A DNA stretch of 64,000 nucleotides from Mytilisepta virgata (Eukaryota; Mollusca; Bivalvia; Mytilida; Mytilidae). Positions within the stretch are counted from its first letter, which is position 1; each line of letters begins with the position of its first letter. The stretch is taken from positions 25,327,139 to 25,391,138 of the forward strand of contig CM051512.1 in assembly GCA_028015205.1 (NCBI GenBank). Reading direction: 5' to 3'. Under the pieces are notes generated by a model. It did not search any database, was not told where the DNA came from, and worked only from the letters and a program-made list of their open reading frames with translations. Shown one piece after another: positions 1-11,648 of the stretch. The position numbers and the translations under genes were made by a program.

Positions 1-1800
1 CAAAGTCAATGAACCATGACTGAGTTACATGGTTAAACAATCTCCATTTAAATGAGATGTGTGAATGCTAATACAACTGGATACCAAATACCACTGACTT
101 ATTATAAGTCGTTCCCAAACCTAAATACAAAAATTTTGTGGGAAAAATTTGGTTGATTATATAGGGAATCACTGATGCGTGACTGGAGTGGGCCCCCCTT
201 AGGTCGGTCAGCGCCCCCCCCCCCCCCCCCCCCCCCCCCAACAAAAAGTTCTGGATCCGCCACTGATAGCAATACTTTAACATGTAAGTTATGCAAATAT
301 TCAGTCAATGAATATGCACGAATTAGCATACCTATATGTAGCTTTTCAACCCAACCTCATCATGGCGAGACAAAGATCTTTTTGCTTGGCTTTGTGTCCA
401 ATAAAATATAATTTTGTTTGTTTACTTATAGTTACTTATAGTTGATTTCCAGAGCAGGATCTCTCAAGGTTCCTCTTCACCAGACTCATAATATATGTAA
501 AGTAAGCAAACCATTCAAAGTCAATAGACCATGACTGAGGGGGGTGGAGCCAAATAATCTCCATGGCAATGAGATGTGGCAATGATAATACATCTGCATA
601 CCAATTATCATTGACCTACCACTAGTGGATCCCTATAAACTGAACTAATCACAAACTAATACATGTAAAGTAAGCAAACCATTCAAAGTCAATAGACCAT
701 GACTGAGGGGGTGGAGCCAAATAATCTCCATGGTAATGAGATGTGACAATGGTAATACATCTGCATACCAATTATCATTGACCTACCACTAGTGGATCCC
801 CATAAAACTGAGCTAATCACAAACTAATACATTGTTGACGCCGTCGCCGCCGCCGACGCCGGAAACAGCATACCGATGTCTCGCCTTTTGACTCCGTCGA
901 GGCGAGACAAAAATATAAAAGACCAATTCAAATCTGCTAAATCAACTAAAGGCGTATAGCCAAAACTATCTATTATGATAGAGCTATGTATAAGGGAAAT
1001 ATTCCTTAGTTTTCACAAATTTAACTTTTTTGAAACATTGAATTCTAAGTATCAGATTCAGGCTAGCATTGAAATATATGTACTAATATGAGCCTGGGAT
1101 GAATGATATTTTTCAAGGCTCAAATTTTGTTAAACAAAACCTGGTCAGTTGAAAATTATGTTTAAAAAGTTTGAAATTATGTTTCATCAATTTTATCTAC
1201 TGTAAGTTCTGAAATTTTTGTGTGCACTTATTATTGAGATTCTTCTACCCAATGCAAAATTGCGAGGTTTAATTATTGTGATCGCCCGCCATTTGAAAAA
1301 AAAGTTTAATAATTGCGATTGGAGATCGGGTAAAAATTTAAAATGGAAGTTTTATTAAAGTAATCATTTTAATTAATGGTTTTAAAAATATTAGAATTCA
1401 AAATGTTATTATATATATAATAGCTGTGAAAACAATAACTATACAACTAAGTATCTACCAATTAACCTGTCTCCAGATGACAGCAATCAATGACCAAAAC
1501 TTACCTGTGTAAATGTAAACAAAGGTGGACATATCTAGAATAAATCGGACATGAAAATATTCATTAAAAATGCAAGTTTTTATACGCCTGTCAAAATTTT
1601 GACGTGATGTATTATGGTATACAAATGTCCGGCCTCCGTCTGTCCGTCTGTCCGTCGTAAACATGTCGCGCCGTAACTTGAGAACGTCTCATCCAAATTT
1701 CACGAAACTTAACATAATTGTTTCTTATGATAGTCAAACGATCTGTATACTTTTTGATGAAAATAAGATTAAAACTTTTTGAGTTACGGGACTTTGTAAC
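1..1800. other. Non-coding upstream intron of TUBE1 (inferred) with ~165-bp direct repeats
   Basis: No exon could be recognised here. A unit containing 'aagtcaatagaccatgactgag' and an 'aatctccatgg' segment occurs three times (around 1-110, 485-640 and 660-830). A poly-C run lies at about 213-239 and a GTCGAGGCGAGAC-type mollusc repeat near 840-910. From about 1620 there is a single divergent copy of the tandem unit that follows. The intron assignment is inferred only from the downstream TUBE1 exons. Confidence 0.5.
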
Positions 1801-1808
1801 TAAAACAG

Positions 1809-2850
1809 AAGTGTGTTTTTTTCACATGTCGTGCCGTATCTCAAAAACGATTTATGACTATTGCTTTAAACTTTACACACTTCTTAGTTATATTAATCTA
1901 AAGATCTGTATACTTTTTGGTGATGATTCAAAATTTTATTTTAGAGTTTTTGAGTTTTTTTGTAAAAAAAAAGGGGGGGGTTATCACATGTCGCGCCGTA
2001 TCTCAAAAACGATTTATGATTATTGCTTAAAACTGTACACACTTCTTAGTTATATTAATCTAAAGATCTGTATACTTTTTAGTGATGATTCAAATTTTTA
2101 TTTTAGAGTTTTTGACTTTTTTGTAAAAAGAAAAAAGGGGGGGGGGGGGGTTTTCACATGTCGCGCGTTATCTCAAAAACGATTTATGATTATTGCTTAA
2201 AACTTCACACACTTCTTAGTTATATTAATCTAAAGATCTGTATACTTTTTGGTGATGATTCAAAATTTTATTTTAGAGTTTATGAGTATTTTGTAGAAAA
2301 AAGGGGGGGGGGGGGTTTCACATGTTGCACCGTATCTCAAAAACGATTTATGATTGTTGCATAAAACTTTACACACTTCTTAGTTATATTAATCTAAAGA
2401 TCTGTATACTTTTTGGTGATGATTCAAAATTTTATTTTAGAGTTTTTGAGTTTTTTGTTAAAAAAAAAAAGGGGGGGGGGGGGGGGGGTTTTCACATGTC
2501 GCGCTGTATCTCAAAAACAATTTATGATTATTGCATAAAACTTTACACACTTCTTAGTTATATTAATCTAAAGATCTGTATACTTTTTGGTGATGATTCA
2601 AAATTTTATTTTAAAGTTTTTGAGTTTTTTGTAAAAAAAGGGGGGGTTTTCATATGTCGCGCCGTATCTCAAAAACGATTTATGATTATTGCATAAAACT
2701 TTACACACTTCTTAGCTATATTAATCTGAAGATCTGTATACTTTTTCGTGATGATTCTTTATTTTATTTTTGAGTTATTGAATTTTTATTGAGCTTTTTG
2801 GTAAAAAAGGTAGTCTTTTTTGGTCACATTTCGCGCCGTATCTGTATTGC
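1809..2850. repeat. ~165-bp tandem repeat with A-tract/G-tract blocks
   Basis: About six head-to-tail copies of a ~165-bp unit begin near 1823, 1986, 2155, 2318, 2494 and 2650, with a decayed seventh near 2823. Each contains 'tcgcgccgtatctcaaaaacgat', 'ctaaagatctgtatactttt' and, at the unit boundary, an A-run followed by a G-run of 7-17 bases and 'ttttcacatg'. The G-runs differ in length between units, so this block should be unstable. The short ORFs across it only follow the repeat. Confidence 0.85.
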
Positions 2851-3521
2851 TTAAAAGTTTACATGCTTATGGTTTAGCGGGTTTCCATATACATCCCACC
2901 AGCAGCTCCACTAAATAAAGGAGGATTCCAAAAACATTTATTATGTTTTTTCACAAGACGACGGGCGTATCATGCGCTCGTGGCGCAGCTGTTTATTAAT
3001 ATTGCGATGCTCATCTGATCACAGTTTTTGCAATAAAAAAAACATTGCAATAATTTCCACATTTACAGTATCCAAAAATGGCACTCTTAAATTCAATTTT
3101 GTGTTTTGTTGTAATGCCAGATTTCAGGATACACTCTAATGGCAAATGGTAAATGAAATATATGTTTTTATTTTTTAATTCATTTAAAAGAATGCTCACT
3201 TAATGCAGAAATTCACAGTTTTCCAGCAATTTTTTTGACAGATTTTATGTTTGAAGGATAAACACAATCTGTTTACATTGTCTCATAATATAATAGTTTG
3301 TTCGCACAAAAAAGGTCAGAATAGCTCAACAAGCCTAGCATTTCTACCTGTTTCTAAGCCTTTTTAAATTCAAATGTCATATTCCAACACAATTTAAATA
3401 TATTCTCTATGTAAAAAAATGTATAGTGTTTGAGAGGGGCAGACTTGTATCATCATGAAAATTAATCAGATACAATACTGTGTGCTTCTTCTTGTGATAT
3501 TGTTCAGCTTTAAATTTCCAG

Positions 3522-3696
3522 ATTGAAGCCAAATTTAAAATTCATCCACTGGAACCAGGAGGGATGGAAAACAGGACTGTGTGCAGTGCCACCTGTTGGA
3601 CAGTCATACTCATTACTAACATTAGCCAATAATACATGTATACAACATTCCTTCACAGATCTCAGGGACAGATTTGTTAAATTATATAAACGTAAA
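3522..3696 (+). CDS. TUBE1: Epsilon-tubulin, penultimate coding exon
   Basis: Epsilon-tubulin is a centriole/basal-body tubulin needed for triplet microtubule formation. This exon encodes 58 residues containing LKFIHWNQEGWKTGLC, VPPVG and SLLTLANNTC, which match the conserved C-terminal part of the epsilon-tubulin family. It starts after a polypyrimidine tract ending CAG (phase 1 base carried in) and ends at CGT AAA before GTAAGT, phase 0. The next exon continues in frame. Earlier exons are not recognised and probably lie before the window. The assignment rests on recognising the family, not on a search. Confidence 0.88.
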
Positions 3697-3749
3697 GTAA
3701 GTATAAATCTACAGCCCAAGCCAGAAACACATCCGAAAAAAATTACATG

Positions 3750-4539
3750 TACAGTTGAATTTCTTTATGTCGAAGTGCAAGGGACCATGGAATTGGGGTC
3801 GAGATAGCCGAAGTTCAACTGAAAAGGAGCTGGAAATTCTCAAGTTTTGGACAATGGAGACAAACATTAAATGACTTCTATATTCCTTTCCATGCGTTCA
3901 CTGATCGTTTTTACTTGTTAGCGTAATCAAATGATTTTGATTAATGATGATTGTCTCATAATTTCTTATTGTTTCTTAATTACTATTTGTTTGAAATCAC
4001 AAATTGATAATTCTTTCATGTTGACCAATATTGGTTTTAAAAATTCTTTTTCGGCAAGTCACACCTTATTAACATACTCTGAATTTTATAATGACCGTAG
4101 TGTGAATGAAAAGGACAATCTTATACTGTAAGAAAACTTTGATTTATTGATGTAAAATTTATTTTTATCACAAAATCCGATATATTGTTTAATTGTAAAA
4201 CATAATAAAACATTCAAGTCTTAACAAGATTATTTTCAAAACATAATTAACATGATATGACATTTTCGTTATCGATATCCAACATATCGTTTGACAGGTG
4301 TAAAAATTTGGTTCACCTGTACAGATAATTAATAGATTCGACGTAACGGGTTTATATTTGCACTAATTATATTTCCTTTGTACATAATATCACTTCGACA
4401 CAACCGAAATTTCGACTCATCAAATTTCGAGATAAAAGGAATCAAAATACATAAATTGTACTGTTGGCATAATTTATGTATTTTCGACATAACCGAAATT
4501 TCGACTCGAACGATTTCAAAATAACGAGATTCAACTGTA
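3750..4539. mobile_element. MITE-like element with TACAGTTGAAT termini
   Basis: The ends are inverted copies of TACAGTTGAAT (left at 3750, right ending at 4539), followed inside on both sides by sequence of the 'cgacataaccgaaatttcgac' type. The ends begin and finish with TA, as for Tc1/mariner-type insertions. There is no coding capacity. It sits in the last TUBE1 intron. Confidence 0.65.
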
Positions 4540-5268
4540 CATAAATTGACTAAAACCTCATTAATATTGTTGGAAATCTCTGGACATCAATTTAGAGTGT
4601 TTATTAAACAGTTATTCATTTCTTAAAACAAGGTTATATTCAATCCAGCATGAGTTTGAATGTGCCAAAAGTGAATCTTGAATTCTTGGGGGTAAGGTCA
4701 AATAAAAAGATATTTGTTCAGAGTTTCATGCTTATAAAAATTAGGGTTAAGTTGGTAGATAATTATTTTGCATAATTTTTTTATCTCATCCCTATGGGAG
4801 AAATGTTTCTTTTAAAAGTACTTTATAAAAATGGCAATAACACACAAAAACTGTATTTCTTGTGTGTAGTATTCATTTCTTGATGAAATATCATTAAAAA
4901 AAAACTTTAAAAAAAACTAAAAAATTATCAAAAACAGTATGAGCAAAATGTAGAATTATTTGCCTTTCTCTAAATATAAGGTAAATTCATATGGGCTGAT
5001 TATTCATCTGTTGATTTTCTTATTTATTCTCATCATATAAAAAATAATAACACATATTATCGTACTTCCCTATGTCTATATCACCCTGTGCATTAAGGCT
5101 TTGTGACGTATGAGAAGTTATCAGCGACGTCACAATATAAGAGCAGGACCTATTAGCGACGTCATAATGTGACAGCAGACATTACCAAGCTTACATACAG
5201 GAGGACAACAAAGCATAAAAATTGTCTTACAGGAGCAACTAAAATGTACAGAATTTGTACGATAAACA

Positions 5269-5425
5269 GATTATCGGGTTTTCTGTGTAAAGGTATTGTA
5301 AAATATCAGCCGCTCGACCTAATATGAATCTTAGGCTCGTTCTCTGTGCTTACTCGCCAAAAAACTTCATACTGTGGCCTGCGGCTGATATTTTACGATA
5401 TCAATATCCAGAAAACCCGATAATC
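5269..5425. mobile_element. Short foldback/MITE hairpin
   Basis: GATTATCGGGTTTTCTG at the left is mirrored by CAGAAAACCCGATAATCC at the right, with 'aaaatatcagccgc' and 'gcggctgatatttt' inside. The whole 157 bp therefore folds into an imperfect stem. No gene; in the TUBE1 last intron. Confidence 0.7.
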
Positions 5426-5827
5426 CATAGGGTGATAGAAGTTATTGTACCCAGAGAAATTCTTTGTCAACCAAAGATGATTGATGAATAGAAAGGGTGA
5501 TAATTTGATCAATTTTTCTTCATACATAAATTGGTTGATTTCATTGGCTAAAAGGCATTTGATATTTTGCAATAATTCTGCATTATTTCGAAATCACCTT
5601 GCACGAAATTGAGGCAAGGTATTGTTCCTCATGTGGTAGTCTACCATTACACCCTCAACTAATGGCTTCGGTGATAATCTGTTTGTCACGGGGGTGACAG
5701 AGGCTGGACCATGTTTTTGAGCAAAATCTTACTTTTGTCTAAACAAATGAAAAGACAAAAATTTTATATTTCATATAATAAAATCAATCATTATGTTAGT
5801 TAATGAATGTGTTTTTTTCCTTTATAG

Positions 5828-5986
5828 GCTCATATCCACCATTACACACATATAGATGGAATGGAAGTGGCAGACTTTAACCAGAGTTACGAATCTCTCA
5901 ATACACTTATTGATGAATATAGGCAACTGGAAAAACAAATGCATAATCCACCTCCACCCGAACCTCGATTACAAATATTAACATGA
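5828..5986 (+). CDS. TUBE1: Epsilon-tubulin, last coding exon
   Basis: This exon encodes 52 residues and a TGA stop (5984-5986). It starts after 'tttttttcctttatag' in phase 0, matching the previous exon. Residues such as AHIHHY, IDGMEV, SLNTLIDEY and the short Pro-rich tail fit the C-terminal helix of epsilon-tubulin, which ends without the acidic tail of alpha/beta tubulins. The 2.13-kb intron before it holds two MITE-like elements. Confidence 0.88.
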   Translation, partial: AHIHHYTHIDGMEVADFNQSYESLNTLIDEYRQLEKQMHNPPPPEPRLQILT

Positions 5987-7430
5987 TATGTACATGTAGT
6001 TTGTATTATTTATTCACTATTCAGTGATGGATCCAGAGGAGGGTGTAGGGGGCATATGCCCACTCTTTGATCGCCATAAAAATATTTTTTTATTGATATA
6101 TATATAATTTTTTAGCATAAAATTGTCAAATGCAATTTATATTTTTCAATTCAAAATCCTGCATCTGCCCCTGCTATTGTTTCGAAACAAAAGATCCTTC
6201 ATAGGATTTGTTCCAAAGGAATTATTGGCCTTTATCCGCTATCCCAGGGCCGGAGTTGAGTAAAATCTTCTTCCGGCTAGTAAAAATGATAAAATACTAG
6301 GCTAACCAGTTTAGAAAAAAATTTCAGTGTTTTTAGTATAGCTATCGCTCATTTTTTTTAATCTTCTGTTCGGTCATTTCATACGAATCTAGGGTGTTGC
6401 GTCAATGATACCTCACCAATATAATCATCTTACATTATATAATACATTCCTTCAACAGTTAGGTCAATATGACCCAAATTTTATGAATAATATTTTTCAT
6501 TTTGGTCAATTTCTCATAAATTTATTGAGAAATATCATTGATATTATCTTTTGCGTTTAGGTGTATATATTAAAAAACCTATGGTTATTTATTAACCCTT
6601 ATTCACAATTAAAATCATCTTACATTGTAAATGGTACAACACAGCTCAGCTACATTTGACTCACTATGTCCTACATTTTACTGGAGAGTGACTTTGATTA
6701 AATTTTTAGTTCTAAAAAAAAACCTGTGATGTTATATCAATGATACTTTACAACTACAGTCACAGTTCAACACAGGTCACTAGCATATATGTCCAAATGA
6801 CCTACAGGACTCCATGAAATTGTAGCATTTAAGTCCTTATATGGAAAGTTGAATGTAGCACTTTGTATTCATTAGTTTTAATGGGGTAAAAGTAAATGTA
6901 AGCTGGATCTATTATGAAACTTTCATATATTAAAAATAATTCTCAAAACATTTTCACATCGGTTTTTGTGTGCAGGATTACAGGGTATCTGTGTCTTACA
7001 AACACACAACTCTTTGTTTTTTGTGTTTTTTTTTTCTTAGATTAAAGATACATCTACACTGTACTTCCTTGTCCCTTCCCATATAAATCTAATGGTTACT
7101 CCCAAAAACAAATACAAGTAAATAGAAGATCATGTGTAATAAGCACATCCATTTTAATACACCTTTGGTTAGTTTCTGCTTGGGCTGTTTATGATGCGTA
7201 AACTGCCTCAAAATAGGTTATATCATATAAACTGTTCCAAACTTTAAAAACAGTCCTTAAAACATATATCGAATCGAAACAGAAGACTCTTATATTTGTT
7301 CAGGAAAAATGAAATATCATGAAATTACACCATGTATATTTACACTAGAGAAATATTACAATATCTTCGAGAGTGGTCTAAGCAAGGAGGGTATTGTGAC
7401 ATCATAATACAATTTTCAAACAAGTCAAAG
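5987..7430. other. Intergenic / 3' flank of TUBE1
   Basis: AT-rich sequence without a recognisable exon, RNA gene or tandem array. The TUBE1 3' untranslated region must start here, but no single poly(A) signal could be chosen with confidence. Confidence 0.5.
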
Positions 7431-7697
7431 GCCTCGGTGGTCTCGTCGTAGCGTGCTGGCCTCGAGTGCGGAAGTTTGCACGTTCGATCCCTGGCCGGGT
7501 CAAACCAAAGATGGTAAAACTTTGAATTTGCTACTTCTCCACCAAGCATGCGGCATCTATGAGTAAGAGCAAAGAATCGGGTCGGCTTGGACTCATTATA
7601 ATGTGTCCGAGCTAGGTGAAATGTGTTCCTGCGAACTGTTACCTCCTGAGCCAGCACGTTAAAATTCCGGCTTAGTGTGTCGGTCTAGTACAAAGTA
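7431..7697 (+). mobile_element. tRNA-derived SINE
   Basis: The first ~70 bp look like a degenerate tRNA gene: a box A-like segment (GTGGTCTCGTCGTAGCGTGC) and a box B-like CGTTCGATCCC at 7481, in the right order and spacing for an internal RNA polymerase III promoter. About 190 bp of non-tRNA body follow, including TCGGCTTGGACTCA and GAGCTAGGTGAAATGTGT. The family name is not known to me. The ORF on the opposite strand is fortuitous. Confidence 0.75.
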
Positions 7698-7867
7698 GGG
7701 TTCATATTCATATCATTCAACCTGTTCTCGTCATAATATTGAAATTAAACAATACATCTTCCATCCATCATACAAGTTATATTAGGGGTTACCCATAATT
7801 GTCAACATTTTTCACAAGTTTACAAAGAGCACTCTTTCTGGACAACCCCACCCCCGGTCAAAAAGTG

Positions 7868-8730
7868 TACAGTAACATTTTGTTAACATTGTTGCTCTGA
7901 ACAGGCACAACTCCTGTGTACAGTAACATTGTTAACGTTGTTGATCTGAACAGGTACAACTCCTGTGTACATTAACATTTTGTAAACATTGTTGCTCTGA
8001 ACAGGTACAACTCCTGTGTACATTAACATTTTGTTAACATTGTTGCTCTGAACAGGCACAACTCCTGTGTACAGTAACATTTTGTTAACGTTGTTGATCT
8101 GAACAGGTACAACTCCTGTGTACATTAACATTTTGTAAACATTGTTGCTCTGAACAGGTACAACTCCTGTGTACATTAACATTTTGTTAACATTGTTGCT
8201 CTGAACAGGCACAACTCCTGTGTACAGTAAACATATTGTTAACATTGTTGATCTGAACAGGTACAACTCCTGTGTACATTAACATTTTGTTAGCTTGTTG
8301 CTCTGAACAGGTACAACTCCTGTGTACATTAACATTTTGTTAACATTGTTGCTCTTAACAGGCACAACTCCTGTGTACAGTAACATATTGTTAACATTGT
8401 TGATCTGAACAGGTACAACTCCTGTGTACATTAACATTTTGTTAACATTGTTGCTCTGAACAGGCACAACTCCTGTGTACAGTAACATATTGTTAACATT
8501 GTTGATCTGAACAGGTACAACTCCTGTGTACATTAACATTTTGTTAACATTGTTGCTCTGAACAGGCACAACTCCTGTGTACAGTAACATATTGTCAATA
8601 TTGTTGATCTGAACAGGTACAACTCCTGTGTACATTAACATTTTGTAAACATTGTTGATCTGAACAGGTACAACTCCTGTGTACTTTAACATTTTGTTAA
8701 CATTGTTGCTCTGAACAGATACAACTCTTT
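7868..8730. repeat. 51-bp tandem repeat, ~17 units
   Basis: Units of 51 bp with core 'ctctgaacaggcacaactcctg' and 'taacattttgttaacattgttg' run head to tail. Two alternating subtypes (GCTCTGAACAGG versus GATCTGAACAGG) suggest a two-unit higher-order pattern. Because 51 is divisible by 3, the minus strand keeps open frames of repeated 17-residue units (MYTGVVPVQ...). There is no sign of a gene around it. Confidence 0.9.
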
Positions 8731-9183
8731 ACTCGAAAAGACTACACACATCGTTACCATCTTTGAAAATGCATGTACCAAGTCCAGAGCATGAATCATA
8801 TGTTGATATGTCCATGTGATGTGCTGTTTTTTGGTTTTTTGTCACCTTATATATTGTTCCGAACTATGTCAGCATCATAGATTCTATAAATATCACGAGC
8901 CTGAATTTTTCTTACGAGGACAATTTTTTCGGAATTTTGGCGGCAGTGACATTTATACCAATTTTTCAAAGCGTACGCTAAACGTGTTTTTTTACCACCC
9001 CCCCCCCCCGTCCTCCCTTTCCAGACTGCGTTTTCTAAACTCATGAAAACTGTTGACAACTATGGCTGACCCCTTAGTACCAACACTATTTCGTCGTCGA
9101 ATTCATATTATTGTCCTGATATATGAAATTGATATAAAACAAGAGAAAAGTATGCTACATGTATACAGAGACATATAATTTTT

Positions 9184-10495
9184 AGCTCACCTGGACCAAA
9201 GGTCCATGTGAGCTTTTACCATCACTTGGCGTCCGTCGTCGTCGTCGTCTGTCGTCGTCGTCTGTTAACAATTTTTCAAACGTTAACTCGTCCGACACCA
9301 TAAGTCCAATTGCAACCAAACTTCGTACAGTTGTTTATTGGTATATGTGCTACAAAACTATCGTTTGGATTTTTGATTCATAAAAAAACATGGCCGCCAT
9401 GGCTAAAAATAGAACATAGGGGTAAATTGCAGTTTTTTGCAAATAACTCAAAAACCATAACAGATATCAAAATTCTGGCAGAGGGTAAAAGTGTTCAGCA
9501 CCTCAAGATCTACCTGCCCTGAAATTTTGAAGAAGATCCAACGACCCATGTAGGAGTTATTGCCCTTTTTCTGCATTTTTTCCAAATTTTGCACTTATTA
9601 AGCTCAATATCTTGGATACTATAAAGGAAATTTGAAAAATTTAAATTTCATATTGTTAGGCACACAAAGATCTACAAAATTTGTAACAGGATCGAAGTTG
9701 TAGGTTCGTTCCTTTTAGGAGTTATTCCCCTTAGATCGTCAAAATTGACCATTTTTGCAGTCTTTATTCATTGTAATAAAATCGTTAACTCCTCTTACAC
9801 CATAAGTTTAATTGCAACCAAACTTAGTGTAGTTGTTTCTTGGCATGAGTGCTACTAAACTTTCGTTTGGATTTTTGATTTGTAAAAAAACATTGCTGCC
9901 ATGGCTAAAAATAGAACATAGGGGTAAATTGCAGTTTTTTGCAAATAACTCAAAAATGGTGACAGATATCAAAATTCTGATGGGAAGCTAAAGTGTTCAA
10001 CACCTCAAGATCTACCTGCTTTGAAATTTTGAAGAAGATGTAACCACCCATGTAGGAGTTATTGCCCTTTTTCTTGATTTTTTTTTAAATTTGTACTTAT
10101 TAAGTTGTATGATCATTCCTTTTAGGAGTTATTCCCCTTAGAACATCAAAATTGACCATTTTCACAGCATTTCCCTTAGTTTGCAAAATGTTTAAATGAG
10201 CCCTTTAGGAGTTAAAGTTTTGTCCCTTAAATATCAAAATAACTGTTGATGCCTTATAGATGACCCTTTAAATGTCAAAAATAGCGTTTTCTCTTGTTTT
10301 TGCCCTATAGAATGAAAACTATTGTCGATAGAGAAAAGCTGTTGTTTGCTTAAACAATCAGCTCATTGAGCTCTACAAAAGTCTGAATTGGGTCGAAGTT
10401 GTCAGATGATCCATTATAGGGGTAATAGCTCATGAAAGACTCCCTTAAAGCTTAAGGACCAGGTGAGCGATTCAGGCTCCTGGGAGCCTCTTGTT
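9184..10495 (+). mobile_element. Non-coding transposon family A, copy 1
   Basis: It begins AGCTCACCTGGACCAAAGGTCC and ends GGACCAGGTGAGCGATTCAGG...GAGCCTCTTGTT, so AGCTCACCTGG is inverted at the ends. Inside, two divergent ~500-bp units (starting near 9297 and 9799) repeat phrases such as 'aattgcaaccaaactt' and 'ttaggagttattcccctta'. It has no transposase. A reversed relative lies at 17592-19587. Its right end abuts a broken claudin-like exon. Confidence 0.75.
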
Positions 10496-10534
10496 ATAAC
10501 AATGTTATATATGTCTCTGGTGTATACGACTTGC

Positions 10535-10679
10535 CTGCTACATGTTTCAAATAAATACAGTCTGAAGTAAATCCATAAAAACCGCCTTTGCAATAGCATT
10601 TCTGCCAAAGTCCCGTGTGGAAACTGGGGGATTTATATTTGATTTTTATCCAAAACGGTGCTCCAAATGACAATGACAC
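10535..10679 (-). pseudogene. Claudin-like exon 1 remnant
   Basis: On the minus strand it reads SFGAPFWIKIKY, TGLWQKCY and CIYLKHVAGK, homologous to the second half of exon 1 of the complete gene at 11485-13177, including the W-GLW-C-C extracellular signature. The donor is again GCAAGT instead of GTAAGT. The start codon and first membrane segment are missing because an in-frame stop lies just upstream. No exons 2-3 were seen downstream, where transposon family A is inserted. Confidence 0.7.
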
Positions 10680-10789
10680 CGTACATTAAAGAACGGACAC
10701 CGGTGATAATGTATTTTTCGAGAGGGGAGGGTTAGATTTGTCCGTGTATTTAGAGTACAACCAAAAGAAAAATAATTTCTAAATACTCA

Positions 10790-11010
10790 TATTTTGTGAT
10801 AAAATTTTTATTTTAATTTCTTCACACTATAACCCTGGTTGATTACACCATAGTGGTACTTGTAAGTACGTCACCACGGCATTCACAAGAACATCTGAAT
10901 GTGCCAGCTCTGATGAAATTGTAATTGAAATATAGAGTTTTTGTTTACTTTGATTCAAAAACAGATTTCCTCTGGTATATGGCTTCTTGTATCAGTGTTC
11001 TATAGGAGTT
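10790..11010. repeat. ~220-bp dispersed repeat, copy 1
   Basis: The segment from 'ttttgtgataaaatttttattttaa' to 'cagtgttctataggagttgat' is almost identical to 19838-20063. Both copies lie 250-300 bp beyond a family A transposon end. It is non-coding. Confidence 0.8.
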
Positions 11011-11096
11011 GATCAATTACTGAAATATTGTCAAATAATAGAATCAAATGGTTGAAACCTTTAAGATTGAACTATCTAGTAAATCGTGTTAATTAC

Positions 11097-11405
11097 CACA
11101 GGCGCCTGAAGCTTTCAAAATTATAGCGAAAAATTGGGAGAAATGTGATATTTTTACTAGTATTACAAAATTATAACGAAAAAAATGGGAGAAATGGGAT
11201 ATTTTTACTAGTATTACAAAATTATAACGAAAAAATGGGAGAAATGTGATATTTTTACTAGTATTACAAAATTATAACGAAAAAAATGGGAGAAATGTGA
11301 TATTTTTACTAGTATTACAAAATTAAAACGAAAAAAATGGGAGAAATGGGATATTTTTAGTAGTATTACATAATACTATAATTTTGAAAGCTTCAGGCGA
11401 CTGTG
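11097..11405. mobile_element. MITE with internal ~51-bp tandem units
   Basis: The ends are ~30-bp inverted repeats (CACAGGCGCCTGAAGC at left, mirrored by GCTTCAGGCGACTGTG at right). Between them are about five head-to-tail copies of a ~51-bp unit containing AACGAAAAAAATGGGAGAAAT and ATATTTTTACTAGT. It lies 80 bp beyond the stop codon of the claudin-like gene. Confidence 0.75.
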
Positions 11406-11484
11406 CAATTACACACTACTTAAAACATTTTAAGGATTTAATAAAAATTCTGAAAGAAACTATGTAATCACATCCATTTTTAAT

Positions 11485-11648
11485 TTATTCAAATCGATTC
11501 CCTCTACTCTTCACTATTTCCATAAAGTGGATGAAAGCACCTCCAATTGAAAATATGATTGCAGCAATTTCAAATGCAAACGAAAAATGAAAGCTTCTGG
11601 TATTTGTCTTGGCTCCATATACACTAACGGCAGTCAGAATTGTTCCAG
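11485..11648 (-). CDS. Claudin-like gene, exon 3
   Basis: It starts after 'ttttctgtttcag' and ends with TAA at 11485-11487. It encodes the rest of TM3, a short loop, TM4 (FAFEIAAIIFSIGGAFIHF) and the tail EIVKSRGNRFE. Confidence 0.83.

Noticed and set aside
7440..7512. Functional tRNA gene
   Set aside because: The box A and box B-like words are present, but the acceptor stem does not pair and a SINE body follows.
7883..8692. Two minus-strand ORFs of 17-residue repeats (MYTGVVPVQ...)
   Set aside because: The 51-bp repeat is divisible by three, which keeps any open frame open. No start context, splice site or flanking coding sequence supports a gene.
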